Of a DNA stretch of 64,000 nt, positions 26,743-35,485 are shown piece by piece. A program made the position numbers and the translations under genes. Location: assembly GCA_015999985.1 (NCBI GenBank), contig JAECRA010000013.1, forward strand, positions 1 to 64,000, read 5' to 3'. The DNA comes from Comamonadaceae bacterium. Its GTDB lineage: Bacteria; Pseudomonadota; Gammaproteobacteria; Burkholderiales; Burkholderiaceae_C. Positions within the stretch are counted from its first letter, which is position 1, and every line of letters begins with the position of its first letter. The notes under the pieces were generated by a model, which saw nothing but the letters and a program-made list of their open reading frames with translations, searched no databases and was not told the origin of the DNA.

Positions 26743-27386
26743 TGTATAAATCCCCGGTTTCCACCTTGATATATTTTAAGGATCCGGATTATCAAACTAT
26801 AATTAATTAAAAATCGAACATCCTAAGGCTCTTGCACTAAGGATCCACTCCAAATCTTGAATTCTGATTCAAGAAAAAATACAACAGATTCCGCTGTACT
26901 AGACAACCAGCCATCCTAGCCCACCCGAAAGCAGCAGATCCCCCGTCGCAAACAGCGCTCAGCCGACCAGTCGCCGGGATTTAGCAAGTGTTTACGTCGA
27001 AGTAGACTACACTTTCGAAGGTCCCACCAACCTTGCAACCCAGGGGTCAAGCAAGCCTGATCCGCATGCCGCACAAAAGTTACGCAGTCCACCACGCCCC
27101 TACGCTCAAGACTATGCCATCAGTTCGCTTTGTGCATGCCAGCAGTTTATACTGGAGCGAGACGGCGAGCGAGCGTTGGTGAAAATAAATGATCAGACCG
27201 CCTCTAATCATAATTTCCTCCAACCGCCGGTACTGATGCACTCAAGAATTAACGGTCTATTTTTTGATCGACTGACCTTCAATTGATAAAAAATAGAGAA
27301 AGAACAACTCTTATAAAATAGCGGCAGCAAAAAATCTTGGTTTCACATGCCCACGCTAACAAACGGAAATTTAAGTCAACTCCACC
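26743..27386. other. AT-rich divergent intergenic region
   Basis: 644 bp with no credible gene, noticeably AT-richer than the surrounding coding DNA. It lies between the start of membrane protein A (minus) and the flippase-like gene (plus), so promoters for both must be here. A perfect 7-bp hairpin, CTTGAAT-TCTG-ATTCAAG, lies near 26856-26873. No transposase or integrase remnant was recognised. Confidence 0.45.
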
Positions 27387-27734
27387 ATGAATATTGCTCT
27401 AAGCCTTTATACCATTGCATGCGTGGTGGGCATTTCTATCGGGCAGCTTCTATTCAAGAAAGCCGCAGCAGCATTACCCCCCACCCTTTCACTTCTCGCA
27501 CTCCTACAGAATGGTTGGCTCATCGCTGCCCTCGCACTCTATGGAGTAACCACGTTAGGCTGGGTTTGGGTTCTTCGCCACGCACCACTGCATCTTGCCT
27601 ATCCCTTCATGGGTCTCGCTTTCCTGATCGTTCCTACACTCGCTTGGGCGTTTCTAGGTGAACCATTGCACTGGCGTACGCTGGCAGGCGGCGCATTGAT
27701 CATGGCTGGCGTTGCGCTGGCCTCCACGAGTTGA
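27387..27734 (+). CDS. Small EamA/SMR-like transporter (flippase-type)
   Basis: Four hydrophobic helices in 115 aa, with the SMR/EamA layout: ISIGQLLFKKAAAALPP, GWLIAALALYGVTTLGWVWVL, LAYPFMGLAFLIVPTLAWAFLGE, and WRTLAGGALIMAGVALAS. Proteins of this size next to a GT2 polyprenyl-phosphate glycosyltransferase often act as undecaprenyl-phosphate-sugar flippases (ArnE/ArnF type), which fits the next gene 13 bp downstream. A small multidrug exporter is the alternative. Shine-Dalgarno not evident. Confidence 0.8.
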   Translation: MNIALSLYTIACVVGISIGQLLFKKAAAALPPTLSLLALLQNGWLIAALALYGVTTLGWVWVLRHAPLHLAYPFMGLAFLIVPTLAWAFLGEPLHWRTLAGGALIMAGVALASTS

Positions 27735-27747
27735 GGAGCATTAGCTG

Positions 27748-28707
27748 ATGCGCATCGCAGTTGCCATCCCCTGCTACAAAGTCACGCAGCATGTGCTGGG
27801 CGTGATCACAGCCATTGGCCCAGAAGTAGAAGCTATCTACGCCGTCGACGATGCCTGCCCCGAAGGAAGCGGTCGCTTTATTGAAGAACACAACATCGAT
27901 CCCCGAGTGCGTGTTCTCTACAACGCAGAGAACCGCGGTGTGGGGGGCGCAATCGTGACTGCCTATGAAGCCGCCATTGAGGACGACATGGACATCGTAG
28001 TCAAGATCGATGGCGATGGTCAGATGAACCCGGGACTGCTGCCACACTTCGTGCGCCCCCTGGTGCGCGGGCAGGCCGACTACACAAAGGGCAACCGCTT
28101 CTACCGCCCGGAGTCTCTGCGCGGTATGCCACCTATGCGGCTGTTTGGCAACGCCGTGCTGTCTCTGATGACCAAGTTCAGCTGCGGCTATTGGTCTTCG
28201 ATGGACCCGACCAATGGCTATACCGCCATCCACACTGCCGTACTGCGCAAGCTTCCTCTGGAAAAGCTGGAGCGACGCTATTTCTTCGAAACCGACATGC
28301 TCTACCACCTCAACACCATTCGAGCGGTGGTGCATGACGTGCCTATGGACGCGGTTTATGCCGATGAAGAATCTAACCTGAAGATTTCCAAGGTGTTGCC
28401 GGAGTTTCTGCGCAAACACGCGTCGCGGCTGGTCAAACGCTACGCTTATCTATATCTGCTGCGCGACTTCAACATTGGCAGCCTCTACAGCATTCTGGGC
28501 GTTCTGCTGTGTTTGATGGGTCTGGTCTTTGGGGGCATGCATTGGCTGTACAGCATGTCCACTGGAGAGCTCGCTTCGAGTGGCACGGTGATGTTCGCCG
28601 CACTGCCGCTCATCATTGGCATACAGTTTCTGATTGCATTTCTGCACTACGACGTGAGCAACGTCCCTCGTGAAGCGCTGAGCCCAGAACTGACTGACGA
28701 ACACTGA
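27748..28707 (+). CDS. Glycosyltransferase family 2, polyprenyl-phosphate sugar transferase type
   Basis: The GT-A catalytic domain begins IAVAIPCYKV, with VDDACPEGSG and the DxD-containing KIDGDGQMNP. A Gly-rich NRGVGGAIVTAY and FFETDMLYHL are also as in DPM1-like enzymes. Two transmembrane helices at the C-terminus (LYSILGVLLCLMGLVFGG and MFAALPLIIGIQFLIAFL) anchor it. It probably transfers a sugar to undecaprenyl phosphate for later use by a membrane GT-C enzyme. 319 aa. In line with the flippase-like gene upstream and the broken acyltransferase downstream. Confidence 0.9.
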   Translation: MRIAVAIPCYKVTQHVLGVITAIGPEVEAIYAVDDACPEGSGRFIEEHNIDPRVRVLYNAENRGVGGAIVTAYEAAIEDDMDIVVKIDGDGQMNPGLLPHFVRPLVRGQADYTKGNRFYRPESLRGMPPMRLFGNAVLSLMTKFSCGYWSSMDPTNGYTAIHTAVLRKLPLEKLERRYFFETDMLYHLNTIRAVVHDVPMDAVYADEESNLKISKVLPEFLRKHASRLVKRYAYLYLLRDFNIGSLYSILGVLLCLMGLVFGGMHWLYSMSTGELASSGTVMFAALPLIIGIQFLIAFLHYDVSNVPREALSPELTDEH

Positions 28708-29753
28708 GACGCCGCTCAAAACCGATCTGCAATGGATACAGGCCCTGCGCGGCGTTGCCGCGTTGATGATCTTGTTTTTTCATATGCTTCCTCATTGGGA
28801 CCTGGTCCCAATTCTCGCGCTGACCAACACCGTCACAAGGTGGGGTTTCTCGGGCGTGGACATTTTCTTCGCGTTGAGCGGCTTCGTCGTTTATCGTTCC
28901 GCCCGTCGCTCCATCCCAGCGCGAAGAGTCAGGCAGTTCGTGAAGAAGCGACTGCTGCGCATTTATCTGGGCTATTGGCCAGTGCTCCTGCTCATCGCGT
29001 TAACGACGGTGTTCGTCTACCACAGCAGCCTACCCGATCTCAAAAAGATGGTGTTCAGCACCCTGCTGCTCTATCCCAACATCTGGGATAACTGGCTACC
29101 ACCCGCCTGGTCGCTGACGATGGAGATTTATTCTATCTTTGGATCGCCCTGATTGCACTCGTGCCCCAGCGACTCCAGATCAAAGCCATTCTCGGCGTGA
29201 TAGCGGTGCTGATCGCTTGGAACGCTGTCTGGCTTATCTTGGATCGGCCCACGGTAGTCAACGGCAGCAACCTCTCCGATATGGCCTGACCGGGTTGGGG
29301 TTGGAATTCCTGGCTGGTGCCTTGCTGGCTCACGCGTATGAGTGCAGGGCACGTATCTTCCAGACTACCACTCCGACGGTAGCGCTCTGTCTTGTGCTTA
29401 TGGTCTGTGGCCTGGTGCTGGGTATGACTTCGCCTTATTTCGACCGTGTGGAAATCATGCGTGCAGCAAGCTTCGGTGTCATGGGACTCTCTGCGTTAGT
29501 ACTTGCGTTAACTCTTGAGCACACTCGCTTCGTACCACCGGCCTGGCTGGTAGCCGTGGGCAATGCGTCCTACAGCCTGTATCTGTTGCACACGTTCCTG
29601 TTGGATACGAGCGGTAGAGTTCGGTACTGGCTGGACATTACTTCGCCTATTGCGCTATTGCTTTTTCTGCTTGCACTGCCGGTTGCCATCGTGTTCGCGA
29701 GCCTTCTTCGGTTTCGCTACGTGGAAAAACCTATCATGAAGGCCGCCTTGTAA
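28694..29753 (+). pseudogene. Acyltransferase 3 family gene broken by two frameshifts
   Basis: Three reading frames together rebuild one OafA-like membrane acyltransferase. The first (to 29152) has WIQALRGVAALMILFFHMLP and FSGVDIFFALSGFVVYRS. The second (about 29134-29289) reads YLWIALIALVPQRLQIKAIL up to a stop. The third (to 29753) carries GLTGLGLEFLAGALLAHAYE to the end RYVEKPIMKAAL. Each switch equals loss of one base: first in a T run near 29130-29132 (restoring MEIYFYLW), second near 29270-29278. No ATG/GTG precedes the conserved N-terminus; the frame opens with CTG at 28694, overlapping the GT2 gene. It is inactive unless these are sequencing errors. Confidence 0.85.
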
Positions 29754-29851
29754 GTTTGCCGTATCCTCGACTTCAATATCAAACGACTCGATTACGCGCC
29801 AAATCGCAACAGAGTCCGAACTCTAGCAATCTAGAGGTCTGCGATCTGATC

Positions 29852-32350
29852 TCAAGAACCTCGTTTCGGGCTTCCCGCAGCGGGCACTTCAAACCAATGA
29901 ATACCTTGAAATTGGCCCAACCAGCGTAAGGAATCGTTTGTCTGCAATAGCAATGCGTCGGATGCCAATGTCGCCACTCGCTCTGCGCCGGTAAGCGAAA
30001 AGTCGAAACGCTGGGGATGAACGTGCACATTCACGTGATCCAACACAGGGGAAGTTACCCGATATCCTCGACTTGTATCTTCCTTGACATCTAATACAAA
30101 CGTCAAATGTTGATACCGATTGACGACCTCCCAATCAGCTTCCGTTAGCCTCATCCGCCGCCAGAACTCCGCATGCGGGTAGTACAACACGCCATTCACA
30201 ACAGGTACACCCACAGCTGCAAATGCTAAAGCACTCGTGCCGACATCGTCTATCACAAGTGTCTTCCGGAAACCATTTTCCCCGTCAGCTCCTGCAACAA
30301 AAGTCCGATGGCCTTCTGCCAACCGGACTGAGCCCGGCGCACGAACAATGGGATTGAAGTGCAAGGTGGCAATCAAATGCGCTGCAAATAACATGGCAAC
30401 AGCTGAGCCCACCCGCCCACGCAACATCCACCAGCACACAATCGCCCCCACAACAGCCATGGTAGTAGCAAACAACCAATCGCTCGCCGGAAGTAGTGCT
30501 TCAGGCGTGTTATTTATGACCATGAGAATTAGACTCGCGTTGGCTAGGGCCACCAACGCAGGCCATGCGATCGCTCCCATCCAGCTATCCTGCTTTTTCG
30601 AATTGCTCAGCAGTGCAAAAAAAATGGTCGAAGCTAACCCCATGCCAAGTTCCATTCGTCCAGTCGGCATGTGGCCCCACAGCGTGTATCTAGCCATCTC
30701 TGCAGAAACGCCGACAAGCGAAAAAAACCAATAGCATGCGACGAACAAGACGCAGCCTAGCAACGCAAATTTTCTGCCAGCCGCTTGGCGCCAGTTCATC
30801 ACTCCCATGGCTAACCAGAGAAGTGGCAAGTAGAAATACGAGCTCACTTCTGACTGGTTCGTGCTCCAACCTGGAAGCGCAGCCACTGTTTCTGCGTTGT
30901 GATAGCCGCGCAGATGCCACCACCAGCTCATATCACCCCCAGTCAGTGTTCCTCTGGAACCTGGATACTCGGTGGACTGAATTAGCGCGACTGCATCTTT
31001 AGTGTCTACCCACCAACTGCCCATCAGGGACAACATGACCACGCCTGCCAGCACCAGACCTCCGACTTGCGGCCAGCCAAATCGCAGGTGAACACGCTGA
31101 TCAACAAACCAGCCTACACTTAGAAAGCCCAGAATAGTCCCAAGAATAATCAACCAAGGAGGGTATAGCACCAGCACCCAACAGGTCGCTAACCAACCCA
31201 AAATCAAGCCCAGTAAGGTTCCTTTGAATACGCCCACAGTTCTCAGCAATGTGTTTAGAGTCAGAAACGCCAATACCGGGAACATAGTGGCATACAGCGG
31301 CCAGTTCGACCAAGCGGCAGCATAGGGAGCGATACAAAAAGCGCCAGACAAGGCTAAATTTAGTCCTCGTCGATCGGGGCGTAGCAGGTTCAGCAAGCAC
31401 CAGAGTGCGAGCAAGCAGCCCCAAATGGGCATTTGCCATTGCCATGCCATTGCTTGCCGCAATGGCAAAAAGAAATAGCCCCATGTTGCAGGTCGAGCGA
31501 GCGCAGCCCATTGCGCCACAGGCACACCGGTCATACCGATCACCCCCATGTTCTGCCCTTCTGGACCGATATTACGGTTGACCACCGGAAAGCGCGGCTC
31601 GTGATGAAGTTGAGCTAACACGTTGGGCATGAGCACGCGGCCCTCATCCCCTCGAATGCCACGCAGCTTGAATATGCGCCCCGAGCCGGCCTCTACACTC
31701 CAAAGTTCACGACTAAAAGGATCCGTCAGCATCACCCCAAAAGAGCTGCCGGTTATACCCGCCAACACCAACGCTACGAAGCCGCTAATGATCACAATGT
31801 GAACATTTCTTCCTGACAACCAAGCGGGCGAAGGCCTGTCGTGAAACCGAGTCGCGAGAGCACCAATCAATACCATTACCACGAACACAATCGCAGCAAG
31901 CCAAATATGGCGAGTCAGGACCCCCTCTACCTTCAACCTAGAGCCTTGCCCCGACAAACCGGGCAAATCGAACTCAGTTCCGTCAGAAAACTCCGCACTG
32001 ACGCGCATGGCATGAGAGCCTATCGCCAATTCGCGTTCTAGCATCACGTTGAACGAGAACCCGCGCCCAATCCATTCGGCTGTAGTCGGACTTGCGAGAG
32101 ATACATCACCTCGCTCGATCCAACTAATCGTCTGCACCTGCATTGCCCTGTCCCGCAGATACATCTTAAGCGCGGGTAAATCTCCGCTCGCACTCATCAG
32201 CACCCAGCCTCGAACGCTTACTTCTTTGTTCGCAGGATCGTAGGAGGCACTTTCGATTACTCCTCGTAGTGGCAAATGCTCCTGTGGCCATACGTTTGAG
32301 GTGGCTAACACGAGAGTGAAAAAGAGAAGAAGCAATCGCTTGATGTGCAT
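29852..32350 (-). CDS. Large polytopic membrane protein with periplasmic N-terminal domain, paralogue B
   Basis: Full-length paralogue of the gene at 24277-26742. A signal peptide (MHIKRLLLLFFTLVLATSNV) is followed by a beta-rich domain (about 27-140: ESASYDPANKEVSVRGWVLM...GDVSL...GRGFSFNVMLERELAIGSHAMRVSAEF), about a dozen helices, and the shared loop VLAQLHHEPRFPVVNRNIGP then EGQNMGVIGMTGVP. The same soluble end follows (VVNRYQHLTFV...FDFSLTGAERVA). The N-terminal domain has the same W-D/R-x-DV/GF pattern as the insert in the secreted glycosidase-like protein at 15557-17494. Family name not certain; membrane glycosyltransferase-like function inferred. 832 aa. Confidence 0.75.
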   Translation of the reverse strand: MHIKRLLLLFFTLVLATSNVWPQEHLPLRGVIESASYDPANKEVSVRGWVLMSASGDLPALKMYLRDRAMQVQTISWIERGDVSLASPTTAEWIGRGFSFNVMLERELAIGSHAMRVSAEFSDGTEFDLPGLSGQGSRLKVEGVLTRHIWLAAIVFVVMVLIGALATRFHDRPSPAWLSGRNVHIVIISGFVALVLAGITGSSFGVMLTDPFSRELWSVEAGSGRIFKLRGIRGDEGRVLMPNVLAQLHHEPRFPVVNRNIGPEGQNMGVIGMTGVPVAQWAALARPATWGYFFLPLRQAMAWQWQMPIWGCLLALWCLLNLLRPDRRGLNLALSGAFCIAPYAAAWSNWPLYATMFPVLAFLTLNTLLRTVGVFKGTLLGLILGWLATCWVLVLYPPWLIILGTILGFLSVGWFVDQRVHLRFGWPQVGGLVLAGVVMLSLMGSWWVDTKDAVALIQSTEYPGSRGTLTGGDMSWWWHLRGYHNAETVAALPGWSTNQSEVSSYFYLPLLWLAMGVMNWRQAAGRKFALLGCVLFVACYWFFSLVGVSAEMARYTLWGHMPTGRMELGMGLASTIFFALLSNSKKQDSWMGAIAWPALVALANASLILMVINNTPEALLPASDWLFATTMAVVGAIVCWWMLRGRVGSAVAMLFAAHLIATLHFNPIVRAPGSVRLAEGHRTFVAGADGENGFRKTLVIDDVGTSALAFAAVGVPVVNGVLYYPHAEFWRRMRLTEADWEVVNRYQHLTFVLDVKEDTSRGYRVTSPVLDHVNVHVHPQRFDFSLTGAERVATLASDALLLQTNDSLRWLGQFQGIHWFEVPAAGSPKRGS

Positions 32351-32530
32351 GTGCGTGCGAATCGTCTAGGTCAAGAAGTTACAGTCGCTACAGTACCAAA
32401 ATCACTCATCAGCGCCATCGCTCCTAATCGTGAAGCAGTTCGATTATGCTTGTTACTAACTTCATGACTGAAGTCGGACCGACCGACGTGTTCGTGTGCA
32501 ACGCTTCCCTCTTTTTTCGGTTGACTCCAG

Positions 32531-33328
32531 ATGAACCCTGAGACTATGCTGGTACCCCTAAACCACAAAGCCGAACACTCGTGGAATGGTGTGCGGGGAG
32601 TCTTCACCGACATCGACGACACGCTGACGACCGATGGCGCGATCACCGCAGATGCACTCGAAGCGATATCCGCTTTGAAATCGGCAGGGCTGCACGTGAT
32701 TGCGATCACCGGCCGCCCAGTGGACTGGAGCATGCCGTTCGCGCAGGAGTGGCCGGTGGATGCCATCGTCGCAGAAAACGGCGCGGTTGCGTTGGTGAAG
32801 CACCGCAAGCTTTACCAGGAAGACACCGCCACGCGTGCGACCAGGTTTGCCCGACTTCAAGAAGTGGCGACTTGCGTTCAACGTGAAGTACCCGGTGCGG
32901 TGTTGGCTAGCGACTCTGCGGGCAGAGAAACGGATATCGCCGTCGACCATAGCGAATTCAACCACTTGAATGAATCACAGATTGCCCAGGTGGTGAAAGT
33001 CATGCAGCGCGAGGGATTGAATGCGAGCGTGAGCAGCATTCATGTGAACGGATGGCTTGGCGATCACAATAAATGGCAGGGCGCTTGCTGGATTACGCGC
33101 ACGCTGTTCGGCCGCGAACTGCAGGGCGAAACTGACCGTTGGGTGTACGTGGGTGATTCGACCAATGACCAGCTCATGTTCGAACGTTTGCCGCACAGTG
33201 TGGGCGTGGCCAACATCCGTAGATTCGAAGCCGAGCTTCAGCACAAGCCCCGCTACATCACGCAAGGCGAGCGGGGGGCCGGGTTCGCTGAAGTGGCTCG
33301 GACGTTGTTGAAAGACAAGGGGCTTTGA
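32531..33328 (+). CDS. HAD-superfamily phosphatase, Cof/MPGP-like (subclass IIB)
   Basis: A sugar- or glycerate-phosphate phosphatase by family. Motif I is FTDIDDTLT (D27, D29), motif II AITGRP, and motif IV YVGDSTNDQLMF. The cap insertion between II and III (residues about 85-205) is the C2B type found in mannosyl-3-phosphoglycerate and sucrose-phosphate phosphatases. 265 aa. The N-terminal 20 residues before motif I are longer than usual, and an internal ATG at 32546 is possible. Followed 31 bp later by a GtrA gene on the same strand. Substrate unknown. Confidence 0.88.
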   Translation: MNPETMLVPLNHKAEHSWNGVRGVFTDIDDTLTTDGAITADALEAISALKSAGLHVIAITGRPVDWSMPFAQEWPVDAIVAENGAVALVKHRKLYQEDTATRATRFARLQEVATCVQREVPGAVLASDSAGRETDIAVDHSEFNHLNESQIAQVVKVMQREGLNASVSSIHVNGWLGDHNKWQGACWITRTLFGRELQGETDRWVYVGDSTNDQLMFERLPHSVGVANIRRFEAELQHKPRYITQGERGAGFAEVARTLLKDKGL

Positions 33329-33359
33329 TGATGTTGAGCAGCACGCCCTGTCACATATC

Positions 33360-33770
33360 ATGAAGCTGAACCGTAGCTTATTGTGGTTCGCAGCGGCCGG
33401 GGTTTTAGGGCTGGTGGTAGACATTGCCGTGCTGACTGCATTGCGTGACACCCTGGGGGTTTACGCGGCTCGCGCGATTTCTTTTCTGGCCGCTGCCACG
33501 GCAACCTGGTTGGTCAATCGCCACTTATCGTTCGCGGGGCGAACAGCGGGCATGAGCATCTGGCAGGAGTATCTGCGCTACCTGGGCCTCATGCTGGGGG
33601 GTGGTGCGGTCAATCTGGCTGTTTATTCATTCCTGGCCTGGCGCTACTCACAAGCGCCATTTTGGTTGGCCATGTATGTGGGCGCAGGTAGCCTGGCGGG
33701 TATGACCGTGAATTACCTGGGGGCCAGCCAGTGGCTGTATCGCCATAAGTCGCCTGACAAGCGGCCTTAG
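33360..33770 (+). CDS. GtrA-family membrane protein
   Basis: Four transmembrane helices in 136 aa: LLWFAAAGVLGLVVDIAVLTAL, YAARAISFLAAATATWLVNRHLSF, YLGLMLGGGAVNLAVYSFLA, and GAGSLAGMTVNYLGASQWLY. The NRHLSF motif after helix 2 is the family hallmark. GtrA proteins are thought to flip lipid-linked sugars or to help GT2 enzymes in O-antigen or wall-glycan modification; the nearby GT2 gene supports that use here. Confidence 0.93.
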   Translation: MKLNRSLLWFAAAGVLGLVVDIAVLTALRDTLGVYAARAISFLAAATATWLVNRHLSFAGRTAGMSIWQEYLRYLGLMLGGGAVNLAVYSFLAWRYSQAPFWLAMYVGAGSLAGMTVNYLGASQWLYRHKSPDKRP

Positions 33771-33855
33771 CAAGGGCTACTAACGTCAGGGAACGTTGGT
33801 TCGGACGCAGGTTGCGTCGTGGCTCTACGCCAATTTGCTTTTCAAAAGTATAAAA

Positions 33856-33952
33856 CCGTTCAAGCCTGTCGAAGCGTTACGCAAGCCTTCGACAGGCTCA
33901 GGCCGAACGGTGTTTGGAATTTGACTGAGCCATAGAACCTCAGCCCGAACGG
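33856..33952. repeat. Dispersed composite palindromic repeat, copy 2
   Basis: Starts CCGTTCAAGCCTGTCGAAGC and has the complementary arm GCCTTCGACAGGCTCAGGCC ending CGAACGG at 33910. The second box, CATAGAACCTCAGCCCGAAC-GG, ends at 33952. It is the reverse complement of the arrangement at 539-684. Located downstream of the GtrA gene and the convergent efflux gene, in a 266-bp gap. Confidence 0.78.
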
Positions 33953-34036
33953 CTCTTAGCGATCTACCGCAACCCGGTATTAAATCTGCCGAGCAGGAGC
34001 TCGGCGGTCCCAGGCGAGACTCAGCGCAACAGCTTC

Positions 34037-35485
34037 TCAGGACTGAGCGACCGCTTCACGCCCACCCAGAGCCTTCCAGAGCGTCACTCGATTGATCTGC
34101 TCGGCCAGGCGAAGAGTCAGTAGCGTTTGCTGGGCTGCATACAAGCTGCGCTGGGCGTCCAGCACGGTCAGGTAGTTGTCTGCTCCGGATGTGAACCTGG
34201 CCTCTGACAGGTCAAAGGTTCTCTGGGTGGCTTGGACCATGGCTTCTTGCGCTCGCAGGCGTTCGCTCCACTGGGCGCGGTCGGCCAACACGTCAGACAC
34301 TTCCCTGAACGCAGTCTGAACAGCTTTGTCATACTGAGCCACGGCAATTCGCTGATTCGATTCAGCCACCTGAACGCCGGCCTGCAAGCGGCCCCCATCA
34401 AAAATGGGGATTCTGATCAAAGGAACAAAACTCCAGGTGGAGTTTCCGCCGCCAAACAGACCATTGAGCTCATTGCTGCCCGTGCCCAGGCTGCTTGTGA
34501 GCGATATGGTGGGGAACATGGCTGCCCGGGCGGCGCCGATGTTCGCATTCATGATGCGCAGGTTATGTTCCGCCGCCTGAAGATCAGGGCGCTGCAGCAG
34601 CAGTGTGGAGGGCAGACCTTGAGGCGAAGGCAAGAGGGCCGTCGCCCCGCTGCTTGATGAGCTCAGGAGGTTTTCCGTAGGCAGCAAGCTTGCGGGAACC
34701 GTCCCACCGACCAGCAGTTGCAAGGCGTTGCGACTCCGGTCCACCTGAGAGGTGAATGCTGCGACATCGCCCCGAGCCGTTTCCACAGTGGAAAGGTTCT
34801 GCGCAAGTACCAAGCCTGAGGTCGAGCCAATGTCAAATATCTTCTTGGTCAGCTCGTAGGATTTTTCGCGTGCGTCCAAAGTGACCTTGGCCAACTGCAA
34901 GCGCGCCTTGTCTGCAGCCAGATTCAGCCAGGCATTGGTGACATCCGCCACAAGCGCAATCTGCACGTTTTGCTGGTTGTCCTCTGACTGCAGAAAACTT
35001 TGAAGTGCAGCCTCATTGAGGTTGCGCACGCGCCCCCAGAAATCAATTTCGTAGCTGGCGAACCCGAGCTGGGCAGTGAACTGGTTATTGACGCTAGAAC
35101 GGCCTGTACTGCTCAGGTCCTCGGCGATACGAGTTCGGGACGCCTGGGATTGCGCGTTCACGGAAGGCAACAAGTCAGCCCGTGAGATGCCGTATTGAGC
35201 GCGCGCTCTTTCAATGTTCTCGATGGCCACTCGCAAGTCACGGTTGTGGCTAAGCGCCAGCGCCACAACCTCACGGAGCTGCGCATCCTGTATCCAGGTT
35301 TGCGCTTGCGCGAAGGCCAAGCTGGCCTCACTGGCGACCACGGGCGTGCCAGTGCCGGGCGACAGTGTTTCGGGCACTGCCAGCGGAGGTTGCTCATACT
35401 TGGGTGCAACGTTGCACGCGGAGAGCAAAATGGCTGCCAGTAGTGAAGCCGTGGCTGGCTGCATGATGGTGATGCTTTTCTTCAT
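34037..35485 (-). CDS. Efflux RND outer-membrane factor (NodT/OprM type lipoprotein)
   Basis: TolC-like outer-membrane channel of a tripartite efflux pump. A lipoprotein signal (SLLAAILLSACN) is followed by the two OEP repeats (IENIERARAQYGISRADLLPSVNAQ; LRIMNANIGAARAAMFPTISLTSSLG). Length is 482 aa. The start ATG overlaps the stop of the RND gene (ATGA at 35482), so it is the last gene of a three-gene operon. Confidence 0.95.
   Translation of the reverse strand: MKKSITIMQPATASLLAAILLSACNVAPKYEQPPLAVPETLSPGTGTPVVASEASLAFAQAQTWIQDAQLREVVALALSHNRDLRVAIENIERARAQYGISRADLLPSVNAQSQASRTRIAEDLSSTGRSSVNNQFTAQLGFASYEIDFWGRVRNLNEAALQSFLQSEDNQQNVQIALVADVTNAWLNLAADKARLQLAKVTLDAREKSYELTKKIFDIGSTSGLVLAQNLSTVETARGDVAAFTSQVDRSRNALQLLVGGTVPASLLPTENLLSSSSSGATALLPSPQGLPSTLLLQRPDLQAAEHNLRIMNANIGAARAAMFPTISLTSSLGTGSNELNGLFGGGNSTWSFVPLIRIPIFDGGRLQAGVQVAESNQRIAVAQYDKAVQTAFREVSDVLADRAQWSERLRAQEAMVQATQRTFDLSEARFTSGADNYLTVLDAQRSLYAAQQTLLTLRLAEQINRVTLWKALGGREAVAQS

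Noticed and set aside
29120-29290. Programmed frameshifting in the acyltransferase
   Set aside because: Two separate shifts with no slippery heptamer or downstream structure; gene decay or read error is simpler.
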